A DNA stretch of 64,000 bases, taken from NCBI GenBank assembly GCA_029204225.1, contig CM055113.1, forward strand, positions 4,529,881-4,593,880, written 5' to 3'. The position numbers were made by a program, and so were the translations under genes. This DNA comes from Diphasiastrum complanatum (Eukaryota > Streptophyta > Lycopodiopsida > Lycopodiales > Lycopodiaceae). How positions within the stretch are numbered: position 1 is the stretch's first letter; every line of letters starts with the position of its first letter. Below are positions 1 to 14,145 of this stretch, one piece after another. Under the pieces are notes generated by a model that was given only the letters and a program-made list of their open reading frames with translations, did not search any database and was not told the origin of the DNA.

Positions 1-860
1 CATCCCGCATAGGGACCGCATTTAGGCCATTTGTGGTCCTTTAGGCCACGCATTTCACCGCAAATCATCCCATTTTGACCACATTTTCACCGCAAAGGAC
101 CACCATTTGCCCCGTTGTTGATTGAAGAGGACCCTACCAATAGTTGAACCGCATAGGACCACAAAGGAGGGGATGGCCGAAGGGAGGGGTCACATAGGAC
201 GGTTCTCACGGTTCTCTCTCTCTCTCTCTCTCTCTCCGCTAAGGACCGCATTTCACCGCACATATCTCTCTCTCTCTCTCTGCCTGCGAGTGTGGAGGTG
301 TTTGCGGCCCCTCCCTTCATCCCGCATAGGGACCGCATTTCACCGCATTTTCACGGCAAAGGACGGCCCATTGGACCCTTGTTGACCCCTCCCAAATGAT
401 CGCAAAGGAGGTGTTTGCAGCCCCTCCCTTCATCCCGCATAGGGACCACATTTAGGCCATTTGTGGTCCTTTAGGCCACGCATTTCACCGCAAACGACTC
501 GCATTTCACCACATTTTCACCATAAAGGACCACCCTTTGGAGCGCTGTTGACCTCATAGGACCCTACCAATAGTTGAACTGCATAGGACTGCAAAGGAGG
601 GGATGGCCGAAGGAAGGGGTCGCATAGGATGGTTCTCACGGTTCTCTCTCTCTCACCGCTAAGGACCACATTTCACTGCACATCTCTCTCTCTCTCTCTC
701 TCTCTGCGGGTGTCTCTCTCTCTCTCTCTCTACGGGTGTCTCTCTGTCTCTCTGTCTCAAGGAGATTTTTGAACAAAGGAGGTGTTTGCGACCTCACTAC
801 AAGGACCGCATTTAGGCCGCACAAGTACCTATGTCGCATTTAAGACTGTCACGTAAGGAC
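1..860 (+). repeat. GGACC-rich satellite with embedded CT microsatellites, forward array
   Basis: This is a complex tandem repeat. Recurring blocks are 'catttaggccatttgtggtc', 'cgcatttcaccgcaaa', 'gttgacccctcccaaatg', 'gaggggatggccgaaggg' and 'ggttctcacggttctctctc', with short CT runs between them. Monomers are roughly 400 bp. The same family recurs forward at 18270-19680 and inverted at 22824-25682. Apparent ORFs here are translations of the repeat and I do not regard them as genes. The array begins before the window, so its left edge is unseen. Confidence 0.85.
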
Positions 861-1389
861 CGCAATGAGGCCGCATAGGGACCACCGACACCTTGATCGA
901 AAAATCAGTGTCCGTCAGCGACATACTAAATTTCCAAATCATCGGCCACCACCCAGATCGGGCGCCATTGCCCATCAACGATGGACACTCTTTACTAGTA
1001 TATATATATATATATTAGAGAGAGGATTTAAGGGTGGTGTTAACCCAGTCTATTCTCCTATGTCATGCCTATAGCCTACTCTTTGCCCACACACATACAA
1101 GCTTATTTTTTTGACCTCACACGTTTCAAATTTCGTAATTGACTTTCACCTAATTTTTAGGCCCTATTGGGCCCTATATTATTTTACATAATATAGGGCC
1201 ATGATTTTTATCACCTGACTTCTCTACGCGGGCTGCCTACTTCCTTCCTGACTTCTCTACGCGGGCTGCCTACTACTTCCTTCCTTCCTAACTTTTCTAC
1301 GCGAGCTGCCTACTTCCTTCCTACCTGACTGCACGATAAAGACCTGCCTACTTCCTTCCTGCCTGATCGCACGACAGAGACCTGCTTAT

Positions 1390-1427
<38 letters not shown>

Positions 1428-1690
1428 CAACAACAATTATAGGGAGAACTCATGTAAAACAGAATTTGTGGAAATTGATTACAAGACTACAACTTCATTA
1501 AAGTTTAAATAAAAAAAAGACTAATCAAAAGTAGTCGATCGAATTACAAAAAGCCCTACATACAAGTTTTTGGTATTGTTTCAATCAGTTTTCTATTGCT
1601 TCTTGAAAAACATCTTTAGAAATTTTGGACCAACACTTATATTCACAGTACAATTATCGAAGTATCCAAATTGTTGCCCAATATTATTTG
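861..1690. other. 3' flank of the deleted recombinase-like copy
   Basis: This stretch matches 19680-20556 almost base for base. It holds a short TA run (about 996-1014), a 32-bp perfect hairpin at 1169-1200, and a five-unit minisatellite of about 35-40 bp built on 'tctacgcgggctgcctac' (about 1215-1390). An (AG)17 run follows at 1391-1424, then unique AT-rich DNA leading to the 3' end of the minus-strand relic. The other copy has one fewer minisatellite unit and a much longer AG run (20171-20290). I see no separate gene here. Confidence 0.7.
1169..1200. repeat. 32-bp hairpin (GGGCCCTATATTAT stem), copy 1
   Basis: The 5' arm GGCCCTATATTAT is the reverse complement of the 3' arm ATAATATAGGGCC around a 5-nt loop TTTAC. 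Near-identical hairpins occur at 2764-2798 and 19982-20013. It may be a MITE remnant or a structured element. Its function is unknown. Confidence 0.75.
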
Positions 1691-2498
1691 TTACGAAGAA
1701 TCTATATGACAGTAGCCAAGAGCTTTTCGAGCCTCTGGCCATTCTTGAACAAGCTCATCAACATCAATATTCACAAGGTCATTCGGATCCAATGCCTCTT
1801 CAGAAACAGAACCTGCATCCACCTTTTCAGCTGAACCAATTTGTTGCACACCCACTGCATGATTACAATCAACAGACTGTCTTTCAGCACAACAATGGTG
1901 TTTCTGATTTGTAATACTATCCACCTACAACTTCGAAACATCATCATTTGGTTTAACTTCTACATCTACAACTTCAACTCCAACATCAACAACTTCAGTA
2001 ACATTCAAATTACTCATAAAGGCATCTAATGGAACTTGAACAGAAGCAGAACAAAAATAAAACAAAAATATCACAAAAGAGGAAAGTGACTACATAAATA
2101 AAAAAGCATGAAAACAAAGGATTGAAACATCCAGTACCTAGCACTAGGATAGTAATTGCCATTCAATTTCTTCAGTGACAAGATAAATGGAACCATATAT
2201 TATGCAAGAACATCCAATGGAAGCTTTTCTAGAGGTATACTGTCATCTTTTCCAGTGGCAATCCTCCAAGCAGAAAATCATTTTCGAAACCACTGTTCTG
2301 GACCATGACTACGATTTCTTCCACCAAAATCTACCAACTCCAAATCACTAGCATTTACATCAGAAACATGTGTGAAAGATTAGTATCTATCTCAATATCT
2401 TCAACACCTTGTAGGCCATCCTCGTCTTCCACATGTACATTACAAGGCTCAGAAACACTATCAGAAAGCCTGTCAGGTGAGTGCTCTATAGCAGCCAT
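1691..2498 (-). pseudogene. Internally deleted Crypton/DUF3504-like recombinase gene, copy 1
   Basis: This aligns almost perfectly with the gene at 20557-22575 but lacks the 1210 bp equivalent to 20918-22127. Sequence matching the left side stops at 2051 and sequence matching the right side resumes at 2052. The loss removes exons 2-4, which hold every recognisable catalytic residue, and leaves the first exon (ATG complement at 2496-2498) and the 3' acidic segment. Relative to copy 2 the first exon has lost one A near 2361-2363, which shifts the frame. It still reads CGA where copy 2 has a TGA stop. Two further in-frame stops are shared with copy 2. It cannot encode a recombinase. It is a dead fragment or a non-autonomous derivative. 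Confidence 0.75.
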
Positions 2499-2696
2499 TC
2501 AAAGACTATAATTAACAACTCAAAAGATCAATGATAGGCTACAGCTGCAACATGAGCTCCAACATCTAAGAAATGACAACAGCATCATGAAAGATAACTA
2601 CAAACCAACAAATACAAAGCAAAACAAAAACAAAAACACATTTCCAAGAGTAGCTCCGGGCCTCCAGCCCTTGCTGCCGGGTCTCTGATTATTCAT

Positions 2697-2725
2697 GGTA
2701 ATGGCCCTCTCAATGGCCATTACCT
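2697..2725. repeat. Hairpin upstream of recombinase-like copy 1
   Basis: GGTAATGGCC and GGCCATTACC form a 10-bp stem around a short loop. The same hairpin is at 22774-22802. It lies about 20 bp inside the point where homology between the two large copies ends (2744 and 22823), so it may mark an element edge. Confidence 0.65.
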
Positions 2726-2763
2726 AGTACGTAATTGCCGTTCGTCTGATTTTTGGGTCGTTT

Positions 2764-2798
2764 TGGGCCCTATATTATTTTGCATAATATAGGGCCCA
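2764..2798. repeat. Hairpin (GGGCCCTATATTAT stem), copy 2
   Basis: This is a perfect 15-bp stem, TGGGCCCTATATTAT, with loop TTTGC. It differs by one loop base from the hairpins at 1169-1200 and 19982-20013, but its flanks are unrelated to theirs. It lies just beyond the right-hand edge of the duplicated block, so it is an independent copy of this small palindrome. Confidence 0.75.
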
Positions 2799-2819
2799 AT
2801 AACGTTTTTTTGTTTGGCA

Positions 2820-4397
<1,578 letters not shown>

Positions 4398-4399
4398 AT

Positions 4400-4417
4400 T
4401 TGGTGCCGTTGTCGGGG
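4400..4417 (+). other. Primer-binding site of the gypsy-type remnant
   Basis: TTGGTGCCGTTGTCGGGG lies 2 bp downstream of the LTR end. This wording is characteristic of plant gypsy primer sites. It supports the LTR call and the plus-strand orientation. Confidence 0.65.
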
Positions 4418-4770
4418 AGCTATGCCAATTTTTTAGTTTGTAGCATGTTTGTTGGATGGTTAGCTTGCATTAGGCATCTTCTCATGGCATGAATAGTGTT
4501 AGATCTGCATTTATGATTAGTTTGGGAGTGATTTTGCTTGATTTGAGTGGATTTGCTTGTTTGAAATATAATCTGATTATAAAACAAGGAAATCTATTCA
4601 GATCACCAATCTTAAGATCCATTTGGATCTGAGATATTAGAGAAAATAACAAAAATTGGTCAAATCTGCCAGATTTTGGTCAAAAGGAGACAAAAAGCGT
4701 CATCAGAGCTTATAACTTGTTATCCTCTTCCAGGAAGCCTTCGCCGAGTTGCAAACACCTTCGGTTTTGT
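4418..4770. other. Gypsy leader remnant and junction with truncated copia
   Basis: About 250 bp of AT-rich leader follows the primer site, with no ORF of note. From roughly 4700 the minus strand reads as a badly degraded continuation of the copia reverse transcriptase, so the junction of the two elements lies near 4690-4720. I see no other gene here. Confidence 0.5.
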
Positions 4771-7539
4771 TCACATAACCTTTAGTTTGAAGGGAAAACC
4801 ATTCAAGAAAGCATTAGAGACATCCATTTGACATAGGATCCATCCAAAATGTGATGCAAGTGCAATGATTAGCCTTATTGTGACCATCTTGGCCACGGGT
4901 GCAAAAGTTTCCTCATAGTCTATCCTTCTCTCTTGAGCATAACCTTTTGCAACTAATCTTGCTTTATGTTTGTTAACACTCCCATTTGCATTCAACTTAA
5001 GCTTGAAGACCCACTTGCATCCTATTACATTCCTTTGAGGTCTATCAACAAGCAACCAAGTTTCATTCTCAATCAAGGAATTATACTCATCCAACATAGC
5101 TCTATACCATTCTTTGGAGTTCAATGCATCTTCAACATTAGATGGTTCTTCAAAAATAGATAAAGCATAAGAAGTGGATGAGATACCCTCAACTTGCTGC
5201 CCTTTGATTTGATATGTGAGCCTTGATGACTCCACTTTTGCCCTTGAAGATCTCCTTGGTGTGATAGATGGGTTTGGTGCTTGCTCCTCCATGAGCTCCT
5301 CCTCAAAACAAAGATCTTGCTCCTCGGCCATCTTCTTCTTGATTGTTGGAGCACTTGAGCCTTATTCAAGCATATGCATATGATATTCATCAAATATAAC
5401 ATCTCTTGAAACAACAAATTTGTTCAAGGATGGGAGATAGACTTTGTAGCCCTTGCTTGAGCTAGCATATCCAAGCATGATCCCTCTTGTGGAAGATGGA
5501 TCCTCCTTGGTTCTTGTTTCCAATGGCACATGCACATAACATATACACCCAAAAACTTTCAAGTCATTAAGATTTGGTTTCTTTCCATACAACATCTCAT
5601 AAGGAGTTTTGCCTTCAATTGCTTTGCAAGACACCCTATTCATCAAGAAGTTTGCACATACAAGAGACTCACCCCAAAAGGATTTGGGAAAACAAGCATC
5701 TAATCTTAAAGCCTTAGAACATTCACATAATGTTCTATTTCTTCTTTCAACAGCTCCATTTTGTTGAGGAGTGTAAGGACAATAAGTCTCTTTCTTGATC
5801 CCTTCCTCCTCACAAAAGGCCTTGAACTCATTGGAGATGAATTCTCCACCATTGTCACTTCTAAGAATCTTGATGCTATGATTATGATGCTTTTCCACAA
5901 ACAGCTTGAACTTTACAAAAGTATCAAATACTTGAGACTTGAAGGAAAGTAAGAACACCCAGCAATATCTTGAGTAGTCAAAATGAAGGTTAAAAACATG
6001 GATGAACCTCCATTAGATTTGGTGCTAGCAATGTGCACATCCGAGTGTATGAGTTCAAGAGGATGAGATGACTTTGTGATGGAGTTAGGAAACACCTTCT
6101 TATGTGCCTTGGATAAAGCACAAGCTTCACAAACATTGTCTTCCTTCCCAATAGACCTTGGTATGCCTAAAGCATACTCCTCCTTGATCATATCCTCCAT
6201 GGAACCCGAGTTGACATGTCCAAGTCTTTTGTGCCATAAAGTGAAGGTAGAAATCTTGCTCTTCTCGGCCAACATGACAACATTAGTATCCACAAATGCA
6301 TCCAACTTATAAAGTTTGCCAAGTCTAGTGCCCTTAGCCACTATCTTACCCTTCTTCTTGATGAAACATTCATTTGAAGCAAAGTCAACATTGAAACCAT
6401 TTTCTACCATTTGGCCAACACTTAGTAGATTCTTTGTTATTGTAGGAATGTACAAAACACCTTCTATGTTGATCTTTTTGGAAGATCCTAAGCAAAGGGG
6501 AATGCTACCAACTCCTTCAATCTTACAAGCTTCATCATTTGCTGTATAGATAGGCTTTATAGGTCCATCATAAGATAAGAGAGAAGAGAAAAGCTCCCTT
6601 TTGCTAGTCATGTGTGAACTAGCACCCGAGTCAATCCACCAAGGATCTTCTCCTTTGAAGCTTGTTGAAGAAAATATGGACATCATGAGAGAGTCCTCAT
6701 GTGAACTCTCCTCCTCCTCCTCTTTGCTTATGTTGGCTTGGCTTTGATCTTGCTTCCTCTTGAAGCATTCCGAGGCATAATGCCCAATCTTGCTACAATA
6801 GTAGCACTTCACCTTTGATTTGTCCTTCTTGACTTTGGTGGTTGATGGAGATGCCTTTGAGGGTCCTTCTTGATCCTCAAGCTTTGAAGACTTCTTGAAT
6901 GTTGATCCTTTGCCTTTGGACTTGCCTTTGCCTTTGGTGAAGAGAGCTTGGTCATCTCCACCTTGGATGGAAATCCTATCCATCCTCTCTTGCATTTGGC
7001 TCCTTCTTGATTCCTCGGCCATGAGTGTGCCTTGGAGATTTTTAAGTATGGGTAGCTTACCCATAATTGCATATCCCTGAGCCAGATTGTCAAATTCAAA
7101 GCTTAGTCCATTCAATATGAGTTGGACAAGCTCTTCATCCTTGATAGGATCACCTATGAAGGCTAGCTCTTTGTTCAATTCCTTTACTCCTAGGATAGCT
7201 TCTATAGATTTGATTCTTCAAAGCTAACATTCTAGTTTGGTTCTTGGATTCATAGACCTTTTGCAAAGTCTCCCAAGCATCTTGAGCCGAAGTGCAATCT
7301 CCTACCTCTCTTAAGAGTTCATTTGCAACATTCATTTTTATGCAATGTAGTGCAACATTGCACCTCTTGATGTATTTGGCTTTTTCTTGAGGATGAATAG
7401 GTTCACCCTCCTCTCCATTTAAAATTTTCATCAGATCTTGCATGATCATGATGGATTCCATTCTAACTTTCCATATGGAATAGTTAGTTTTGTTGAGCCT
7501 TTCATTAGTATCCAAAAGATATGCATTTATAGATGCCAT
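4771..7539 (-). pseudogene. Ty1-copia gag-pol, 3'-truncated and frameshifted
   Basis: Read on the minus strand, this has Gag beginning MASINAYLLDTNERLNK at 7539 and a frameshift near 7190. A zinc knuckle follows (CYYCSKIGHYASEC, near 6790), then protease (WWIDSGASSHMT, near 6630), the GAG-pre-integrase motif (LWHKRLGH, near 6240), and the integrase core (DNGGEF near 5850, PQQNGAVERRNR near 5760). Another frameshift comes near 5930, then the start of reverse transcriptase (FAPVAKMVTIRL, QMDVSNAFLNG near 4800). The frame is lost at that point. The YVDD centre, RNase H and 3' LTR are absent. A complete polyprotein would be about 1300 residues, so roughly the last third is missing. The 5' LTR is at 8350-9031. 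This element cannot move by itself. Confidence 0.9.
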
Positions 7540-8338
7540 CTAGTCTCCTAATCAAGGACTTGACACAAATGAAGGTTACTTCTATTGATTTTATTGAAGA
7601 TCTACCTTATCCCACTTCTTAGGGACCTGAAAAGATCAGTAATAGACTTCCTATAAAGATCTAAGAATGATCTCTAACAAAATCAAATCATAGAATACTA
7701 TAAACAATGCACTTGCTTGATTGAAGTAGACAATACTAGTAGAATTGCCCCTCTTTCTATAAAGAACATAAAAGCTTCCAAATGATATGATCAAGAATGA
7801 TTTTCAGCTCCTTAATATACTTCAAAATCACTTGTAAAAGATCTAAATGGAACTTAATGAGGATGCAACACAATCTACTATCCAATCACAAGCAAAAATT
7901 GATCAAAATTGATGAAAAATTGATCTAATTTGGTGCATAAGTCAAGCAATGGTTGGACTGAACCTAAATCACTTTAGGAGGTGTCCTCTACACCTTAGAA
8001 CAGCCTTGAAGAGTCCCCAAAACTCTAATCTTCCCTCTCCTTGAATGCTAGAAAGCCTCCTCTATGAAATCACCTCCAAAACTCGCTTAGAAATCAATGC
8101 TTGGAGCAAGCAAAACTTGCTATCTTGGTAATGTGAATTGAATTCAAATTTGCCTCTGGTTTTAGACACCTAAACACATGCAAATAAAGTCACACAACAC
8201 CACTCTCCAATGTATTTGACTCACTTTGAGGTCTAGAATCAATGCTAGATGCTAAGATCCAATCTACACAAGATTTAGATAAAAAATTGTAATCAAATTG
8301 AATGAAAACCAAGGATTTAGCTCATTTCAGCCTTTAGA
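7540..8338 (-). other. Leader region of the truncated copia element
   Basis: Untranslated DNA lies between the Gag start and the primer site. No ORF or repeat stands out. Parts of it (about 7999-8070) reappear in the rearranged copy at about 16399-16470. Confidence 0.6.
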
Positions 8339-8349
8339 CTCTGATACCA
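8339..8349 (-). other. tRNA-Met primer-binding site
   Basis: On the minus strand this reads TGGTATCAGAG, complementary to the 3' end of plant initiator tRNA-Met. It abuts the LTR directly, which fixes the LTR edge and the element's orientation. Confidence 0.85.
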
Positions 8350-9031
8350 TGTAAAAATTACAGCAAATAAGGATCCTAAAACACTTAAAATGATGATGGA
8401 AACAATCGATTATGATCTCATAAGATTGGCACAAGTTGAACCATCAAAATCCATCAAAAATCTAAGTTTGAACCTCACTAAATGGCCCAAATATTTGAAG
8501 AAGCCTTCACACGTGTGAAAGTACAGTCTCCCACAGTCTGAGTACTGTACACCAGACCTACATTCAATTCTATAATCATTAGTAATCACAAGAACTCAAA
8601 CAATTATGAACATAGAGAGTAATTGCACCATTATGAGAGAAAAATCATGAAATTGCTTGATTTATTTTGGTGAGATATCATCACCTATATATACATGATC
8701 CATCACGGTTTTGGGCAGGTATGAGTAGCCCTAAACCTATCGCTAATGCTAATTTTGGTGGATCTTTCATCCCTATCAAGTTAGGGTTGGAATCTTGGAG
8801 ATCCCTCAACAATGCAAAAATTACCAAAAATAGCTCCTATTTTTTCTCTTTTGTATCTAAGCATAATTTGGACTCATTCCAAAGGTTCTAACACTTAGGT
8901 CTACTTGAGAACATCCTTATGAATGGAATCCTAAATCATTTGGCACGTGTGACAAGCCACATCATGACCATCTAACTATTTACAAGTCATATGACCAAAA
9001 CTAGTCAAGCTAGAATTGTGGATTTTTAACA
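8350..9031 (-). repeat. 5' LTR of the truncated copia element
   Basis: The 682-bp segment starts TGTAAAAATTAC and ends GGATTTTTAACA on the plus strand, so it has TG...CA termini with nearly matching ends. It contains a G-box-like ACACGTGTGAA near 8511. It has no partner LTR in the window. Confidence 0.8.
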
Positions 9032-9042
9032 CCATACTGTAA

Positions 9043-9282
9043 ATATTATATGATTGCTATATAATGCTATGTAGTGCAGATTAAATTTTGGCATCACTGG
9101 GTGGATGTCTGATTTTCAAGATCAAATTTTTTTTGAATTTGGATATCGAAAAATCACGAATTTTCAGAGTCAATCTTGTATCGAAAAATTCTGATTTTTT
9201 GACCCAATGGTAACGAAATCCGTCCCTTAATATTATGCGATTGCTATGTAATGCTATGTAGTGCGGATTAAATTTTGACATG
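9043..9282 (+). repeat. Pair of ~55-bp direct repeats
   Basis: The first copy (about 9043-9098) and second copy (about 9228-9282) share 'ttgctat.taatgctatgtagtgc.gattaaatttt.'. They are about 185 bp apart, just outside the copia LTR. The rearranged copy at 16489 starts at the end of one of these repeats, so they may have helped the rearrangement. Confidence 0.6.
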
Positions 9283-10760
<1,478 letters not shown>

Positions 10761-10812
10761 TAACTGCAACAGTGAATGTATTGAACTGATGGAATAGCAG
10801 GGCATAAGCCTG

Positions 10813-11935
10813 TTACATATGAGTCGAGGTACACAACGTTTGGGAAACACGCAACGTTTTTCTATGTTTGATCAGGAAATAAGTTGTCAGCAACCGTATA
10901 GTGTCATTTAAAAAATGTGTACCTCGGTCGCTTACTAGTTCGAGTGGACAACCATATCTGGTGATGATATATTTGAATAAGAACATCGCGACAGTTTTTG
11001 CATCGTTTCGTTTCGTCGCCTCTGCTTCAACGTCCTTGGTAGCATAATCCGTTGCAACTAGAATGTAATGACATTTCATATGTCGGGTAATAGGTTTGAT
11101 TGGACCGACAAAGTCAATCCCCCACTTCTCGAATGGTGCAAGAGGCAGGATTGCTGTCAACTGCCAATTCATTGCTTTTGTAGGCTTACCAGATCTCTAG
11201 CATGGATCACATGATCGAATAAAGTTTGACACATCCTTGAACATTGTTGGCCACCAGTACTTGGCAGTCAATATCTTATTAATTGTATTCTTCAAAGCAA
11301 AATGTCCACCAGTATCTTCTGAGTGTAAGGCCTAAACGACCTTTTTAATGTCTTTAGTTTTGAGACATCTTCGTAGTTGACGGTCAGCACCAAGCTTGTA
11401 CAGAACATTGTTAATAATTGTATAAGGTGCTACCTTATATTGAAAAACTGTCTTTTGCTCCAAATCGTAACCATCCGGATATATTTGATCCTTAAGATAA
11501 GTAATGATATTAGAATATAGCGAATTTGTAGATGAAATCTTGACCAAATGTACGTCTGGAAAATCATCATTGATAGGGTCTTTAGTTTTTCCAGTGCTGA
11601 GTCGCAATTGATAATCAACATTCATATGATATTTTCCTTGACAAAGCTCTACTTGATAAGTGAATTCCCGCAGAAGTAGAACCCATCGAGCAATTCGTCT
11701 TGATAGATCAGGTTTATTTACAAGATACTTAAGAGCATAATGATCCACATGAAAAATAAATGCATATCCCAGCAAGTAATGCCGAAATTTTTTAACAGTG
11801 AAAATCATGCCAAGTGCTTCCCTTTCTATAGCCGAATAATTATTCTCTGATGCACTGAGCTGTTGACTCACATAGTAGATGGGATGATCTTTCTTCCGGT
11901 CGTCCTTCTGACTTAGGAATACTTGACATATATCA
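10813..11935 (-). pseudogene. Ty3-gypsy RNase H-integrase fragment
   Basis: On the minus strand from 11935 downward this reads as the gypsy RNase H domain (KDDRKKDHPIYYVSQQLS, then ENNYSAIEREALGMIFTVKK and HYLLGYAFIFHVDHYALKYL). A linker and a degenerate H2C2 zinc finger follow near 11190-11330. The integrase core comes next, with the first two acidic positions visible (WGIDFVGPI near 11110, SDRGTHF near 10935). At least one stop or frameshift separates the two ORFs. The N-terminal reverse transcriptase, the third catalytic Glu and the LTRs are missing. The left end lies only about 50 bp from the GA array. Confidence 0.85.
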
Positions 11936-11940
11936 AAACA

Positions 11941-12437
11941 TGATACACCGAGTGTAACTAAGAGAAGAGATACTGAAGAAGTCTAATGCTAGTAAGCAAT
12001 CAAGACGAACACAGACAGAAGCTCCGCTTGCGTGCGAGAAGACCCAATTGTCCACTAGTGAAGCGAGATTACTACTCGTGAGAGAACCGTGCTTCTCTCA
12101 TGCCAACGCACTGCATGGATTCGCATGTAGTGCCCTGAAGAAATAAGAGAAAATCAATATAGATTATTTTCTAGTTGTGTCTGATCTTGGATGTTGAATG
12201 CTTATGTTGTTTATTTTATTATGTCTGAGTTTTCTTGTTTCCTTTGAATTCCGCACCTTGGTCGAAATTAAGTCGAATGCTGTATTAATTTTATGAACGT
12301 AGATCTGTAGTAACTGACTACTCTCTGGAGGATTGCAGGAGTGTTTCAGCTAGCAGTGCCCAACAAACGCATCTGAACTCCATCCGAATCTTGAAAGAGA
12401 GTCGCGACTGTTTAGTGAATTTTCTCCCCTAGATTCA
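11941..12437 (+). repeat. Putative copia LTR, isolated
   Basis: A segment beginning TGATACACCG and ending AGATTCA precedes the tRNA-Met primer site at 12442-12453 by four bases. The TG...CA ends and the primer site support a copia LTR in plus orientation. No partner LTR or coding region follows, and the left edge is chosen only because recognisable gypsy sequence ends just before it. Confidence 0.4.
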
Positions 12438-12441
12438 TTAG

Positions 12442-12453
12442 TGGTATCAGAGC
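12442..12453 (+). other. tRNA-Met primer-binding site
   Basis: TGGTATCAGAGC is the standard copia primer site on the plus strand. The sequence after it is not recognisably gag, so the element behind it has been lost or replaced. Confidence 0.7.
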
Positions 12454-13230
12454 ATCTCACGATGAATGAATCATAACCTGAATTAATAACAAGAAAATAA
12501 ACAAGAAATGCATTATCTCCATTGGGGAGATCTTCAGTGACTTGAACTCCAGTGACCACTACAATCAGATATCAAATCGACGCTTGCCCTTGTTGAGGTC
12601 TTGTATATATCGGTTGTATTTTTGGTCTTCATTGCCTTGGTGTATATTGTTGTTGTCTTGGCATATTTGTATATGTTCAGATGATGATCTGATCGAAGCT
12701 TTGATGCAACAAATCTAAGTGAACTAATGTCGCATGCTTGGATTGGTTGTGGCAAAGGTTCGATCAAATCATCATCCTGACCTTATTTAAAAAAAACCAT
12801 GGTAAAGGCAAGGCAAACCAAGGCTATGAAAAACAAACATGTCCGAAAACCGTAGAAATTGAAGATGAATGAATCATAACCTGAATTGATAAGAGAAAGA
12901 ACAACAAGTAAGAACAACCATAGAAAAACCGTAAATATATTTCTATTAAAATTTTCTATACATGTGTCTCATCCACATCAAGTGAGACGAATATTTAATC
13001 AGTATCAACTATCTATGATCTCTAAATCCATTTCTCCAGTTGGAAGTAGCTTGGGTGGAGAACACTCGGCCATTGCAACTGGATATGAATTTTCGATCAA
13101 TGGTCTCCTGCCTGAAGTGCATTATCTCCATTGGGGAGACCTTCGGGCATTTAAACTGAAAAAAAAAACATAAACACACTTAAATGCAATTAATAAAAGA
13201 TCATTTAATATTAATTTGAATCAGGAAAAA
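12454..13230. repeat. Locally duplicated fragments of a gene relic
   Basis: Two stretches occur twice in the same order. 'gatgaatgaatcataacctg' is at about 12460 and 12863. 'gcattatctccattggggag' is at about 12509 and 13117. On the minus strand the latter reads like a spliced gene exon downstream of the Ulp1-like fragment at 13308-13526. This suggests a roughly 400-600 bp tandem duplication that has since decayed. Confidence 0.5.
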
Positions 13231-13307
13231 ACAAAAACACAATTAAAAGTTATTAATAGAAGATTACCTCTTCCAAATTTGGAAGTCCAACTTGTACTGC
13301 AAGCCAA

Positions 13308-13526
13308 TTAAAAGTATTTGGCATTGCATACAGTATACCAACCACAGCTGACAGAATCAACCTGCTGAGAGGACTGCAGAATCCAAATATTAACATTATG
13401 AGATATCGGATCAACGTGCAAGATGTTATAACTAAATCTACAACGAAAACAAGGGCGCGTCGAATCGATATTAAAAAAATATTTTTTGAATATCGGATCA
13501 GTGCGCACGTTATGAAAATAAACCAA
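13308..13526 (-). pseudogene. Possible Ulp1/C48-type protease fragment
   Basis: The minus-strand ORF contains HVDPISHNVNIWILQ followed by SSQQVDSVSCGWYTVCNA. The spacing of Gln, Asp and Cys-Gly (Q-x-D-x-x-S-C-G) is the C-terminal signature of Ulp1/adenain-like cysteine proteases, where Q forms the oxyanion hole and C is the nucleophile. A stop follows soon after the Cys. The catalytic His and Asp upstream are not identifiable with confidence. Such domains occur in plant SUMO proteases and inside several plant transposons. The match rests on one motif, so the assignment is tentative. Confidence 0.35.
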
Positions 13527-13533
13527 TCAATAA

Positions 13534-13767
13534 CTACAAGGGCACGTCGATCCGATATTGAATGATTTTTACCTCTGCATCAACCATTTTCAGCTTCGAA
13601 TATGCTTTTGCATTTGGTACTAGAAAGAGTTCTAGTATTTTCTGGATATGGGTCCTGGCAATTTTGTGTGTGTAATAGAGTTCATCTTTAAAACAAACTG
13701 GATTACACACACCCTCATCATTGAACTGTTGATTTGTTCCACTCCCCATTAAAGACATTCCTTCCAT
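13534..13767 (-). CDS. Unidentified ORF upstream of the Ulp1-like fragment
   Basis: This is a 77-codon minus-strand ORF starting MEGMSLMGSGTNQQ and containing THIQKILELFLVPNAKAYSKL. A plausible splice donor (GAG|GTAAAA) occurs near its end, at about 13572. It has ordinary amino-acid composition and lies directly upstream of the Ulp1-like piece in the same orientation, so it could be an exon of the same relic. I recognise no domain. Confidence 0.3.
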   Translation of the reverse strand: MEGMSLMGSGTNQQFNDEGVCNPVCFKDELYYTHKIARTHIQKILELFLVPNAKAYSKLKMVDAEVKIIQYRIDVPL

Positions 13768-14017
13768 CCATTAGAATTCAAGAGGTCTCATTCCATAAAA
13801 AACACATAAGAGACTGAGCGAGGTTTTGCATTTAGAAAAGTTTCGAACCACAAAGTCGCATAGTTGGTTGTAGAGAAATGGCATAGTGCATTCCGTGTAA
13901 AAAATTGAATCCATTTGCAAAGCCGCCACCATGGATCAAACCATCAAGTGCAGCTATATTCATCATTTGCAAGGCATTTCAGTGCAAGACAAAAAAAAAA
14001 ATATTCCTTTGTTATCT

Positions 14018-14025
<8 letters not shown>

Positions 14026-14060
<35 letters not shown>

Positions 14061-14145
14061 GTACCGCGGATCAGTATGGATCCGCGACGGTACCAGTATG
14101 GATCCACGGTACCGGGATTCGTGGATCCTGGTACCGTTGGATATA

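Noticed and set aside
1215-1390. Regularly spaced repeats resembling a CRISPR array
   Set aside because: This is a eukaryotic minisatellite with variable unit length and no unique spacers. Nothing Cas-like is nearby.
1570-1914. Plus-strand 114-codon ORF seen in both duplicate blocks
   Set aside because: It is the antisense shadow of the minus-strand recombinase-like 3' segment, which has better splice context and composition.
2697-2730. Hairpin followed by CTAGT, like a Helitron 3' end
   Set aside because: The hairpin overlaps the CTAG, and homology between the two copies continues past it. No RepHel protein or TC start is present.
12350-12767. Minus-strand ORFs over the LTR and primer-site region
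   Set aside because: They run antisense through the LTR and its primer site, with no domain. They are likely chance ORFs.
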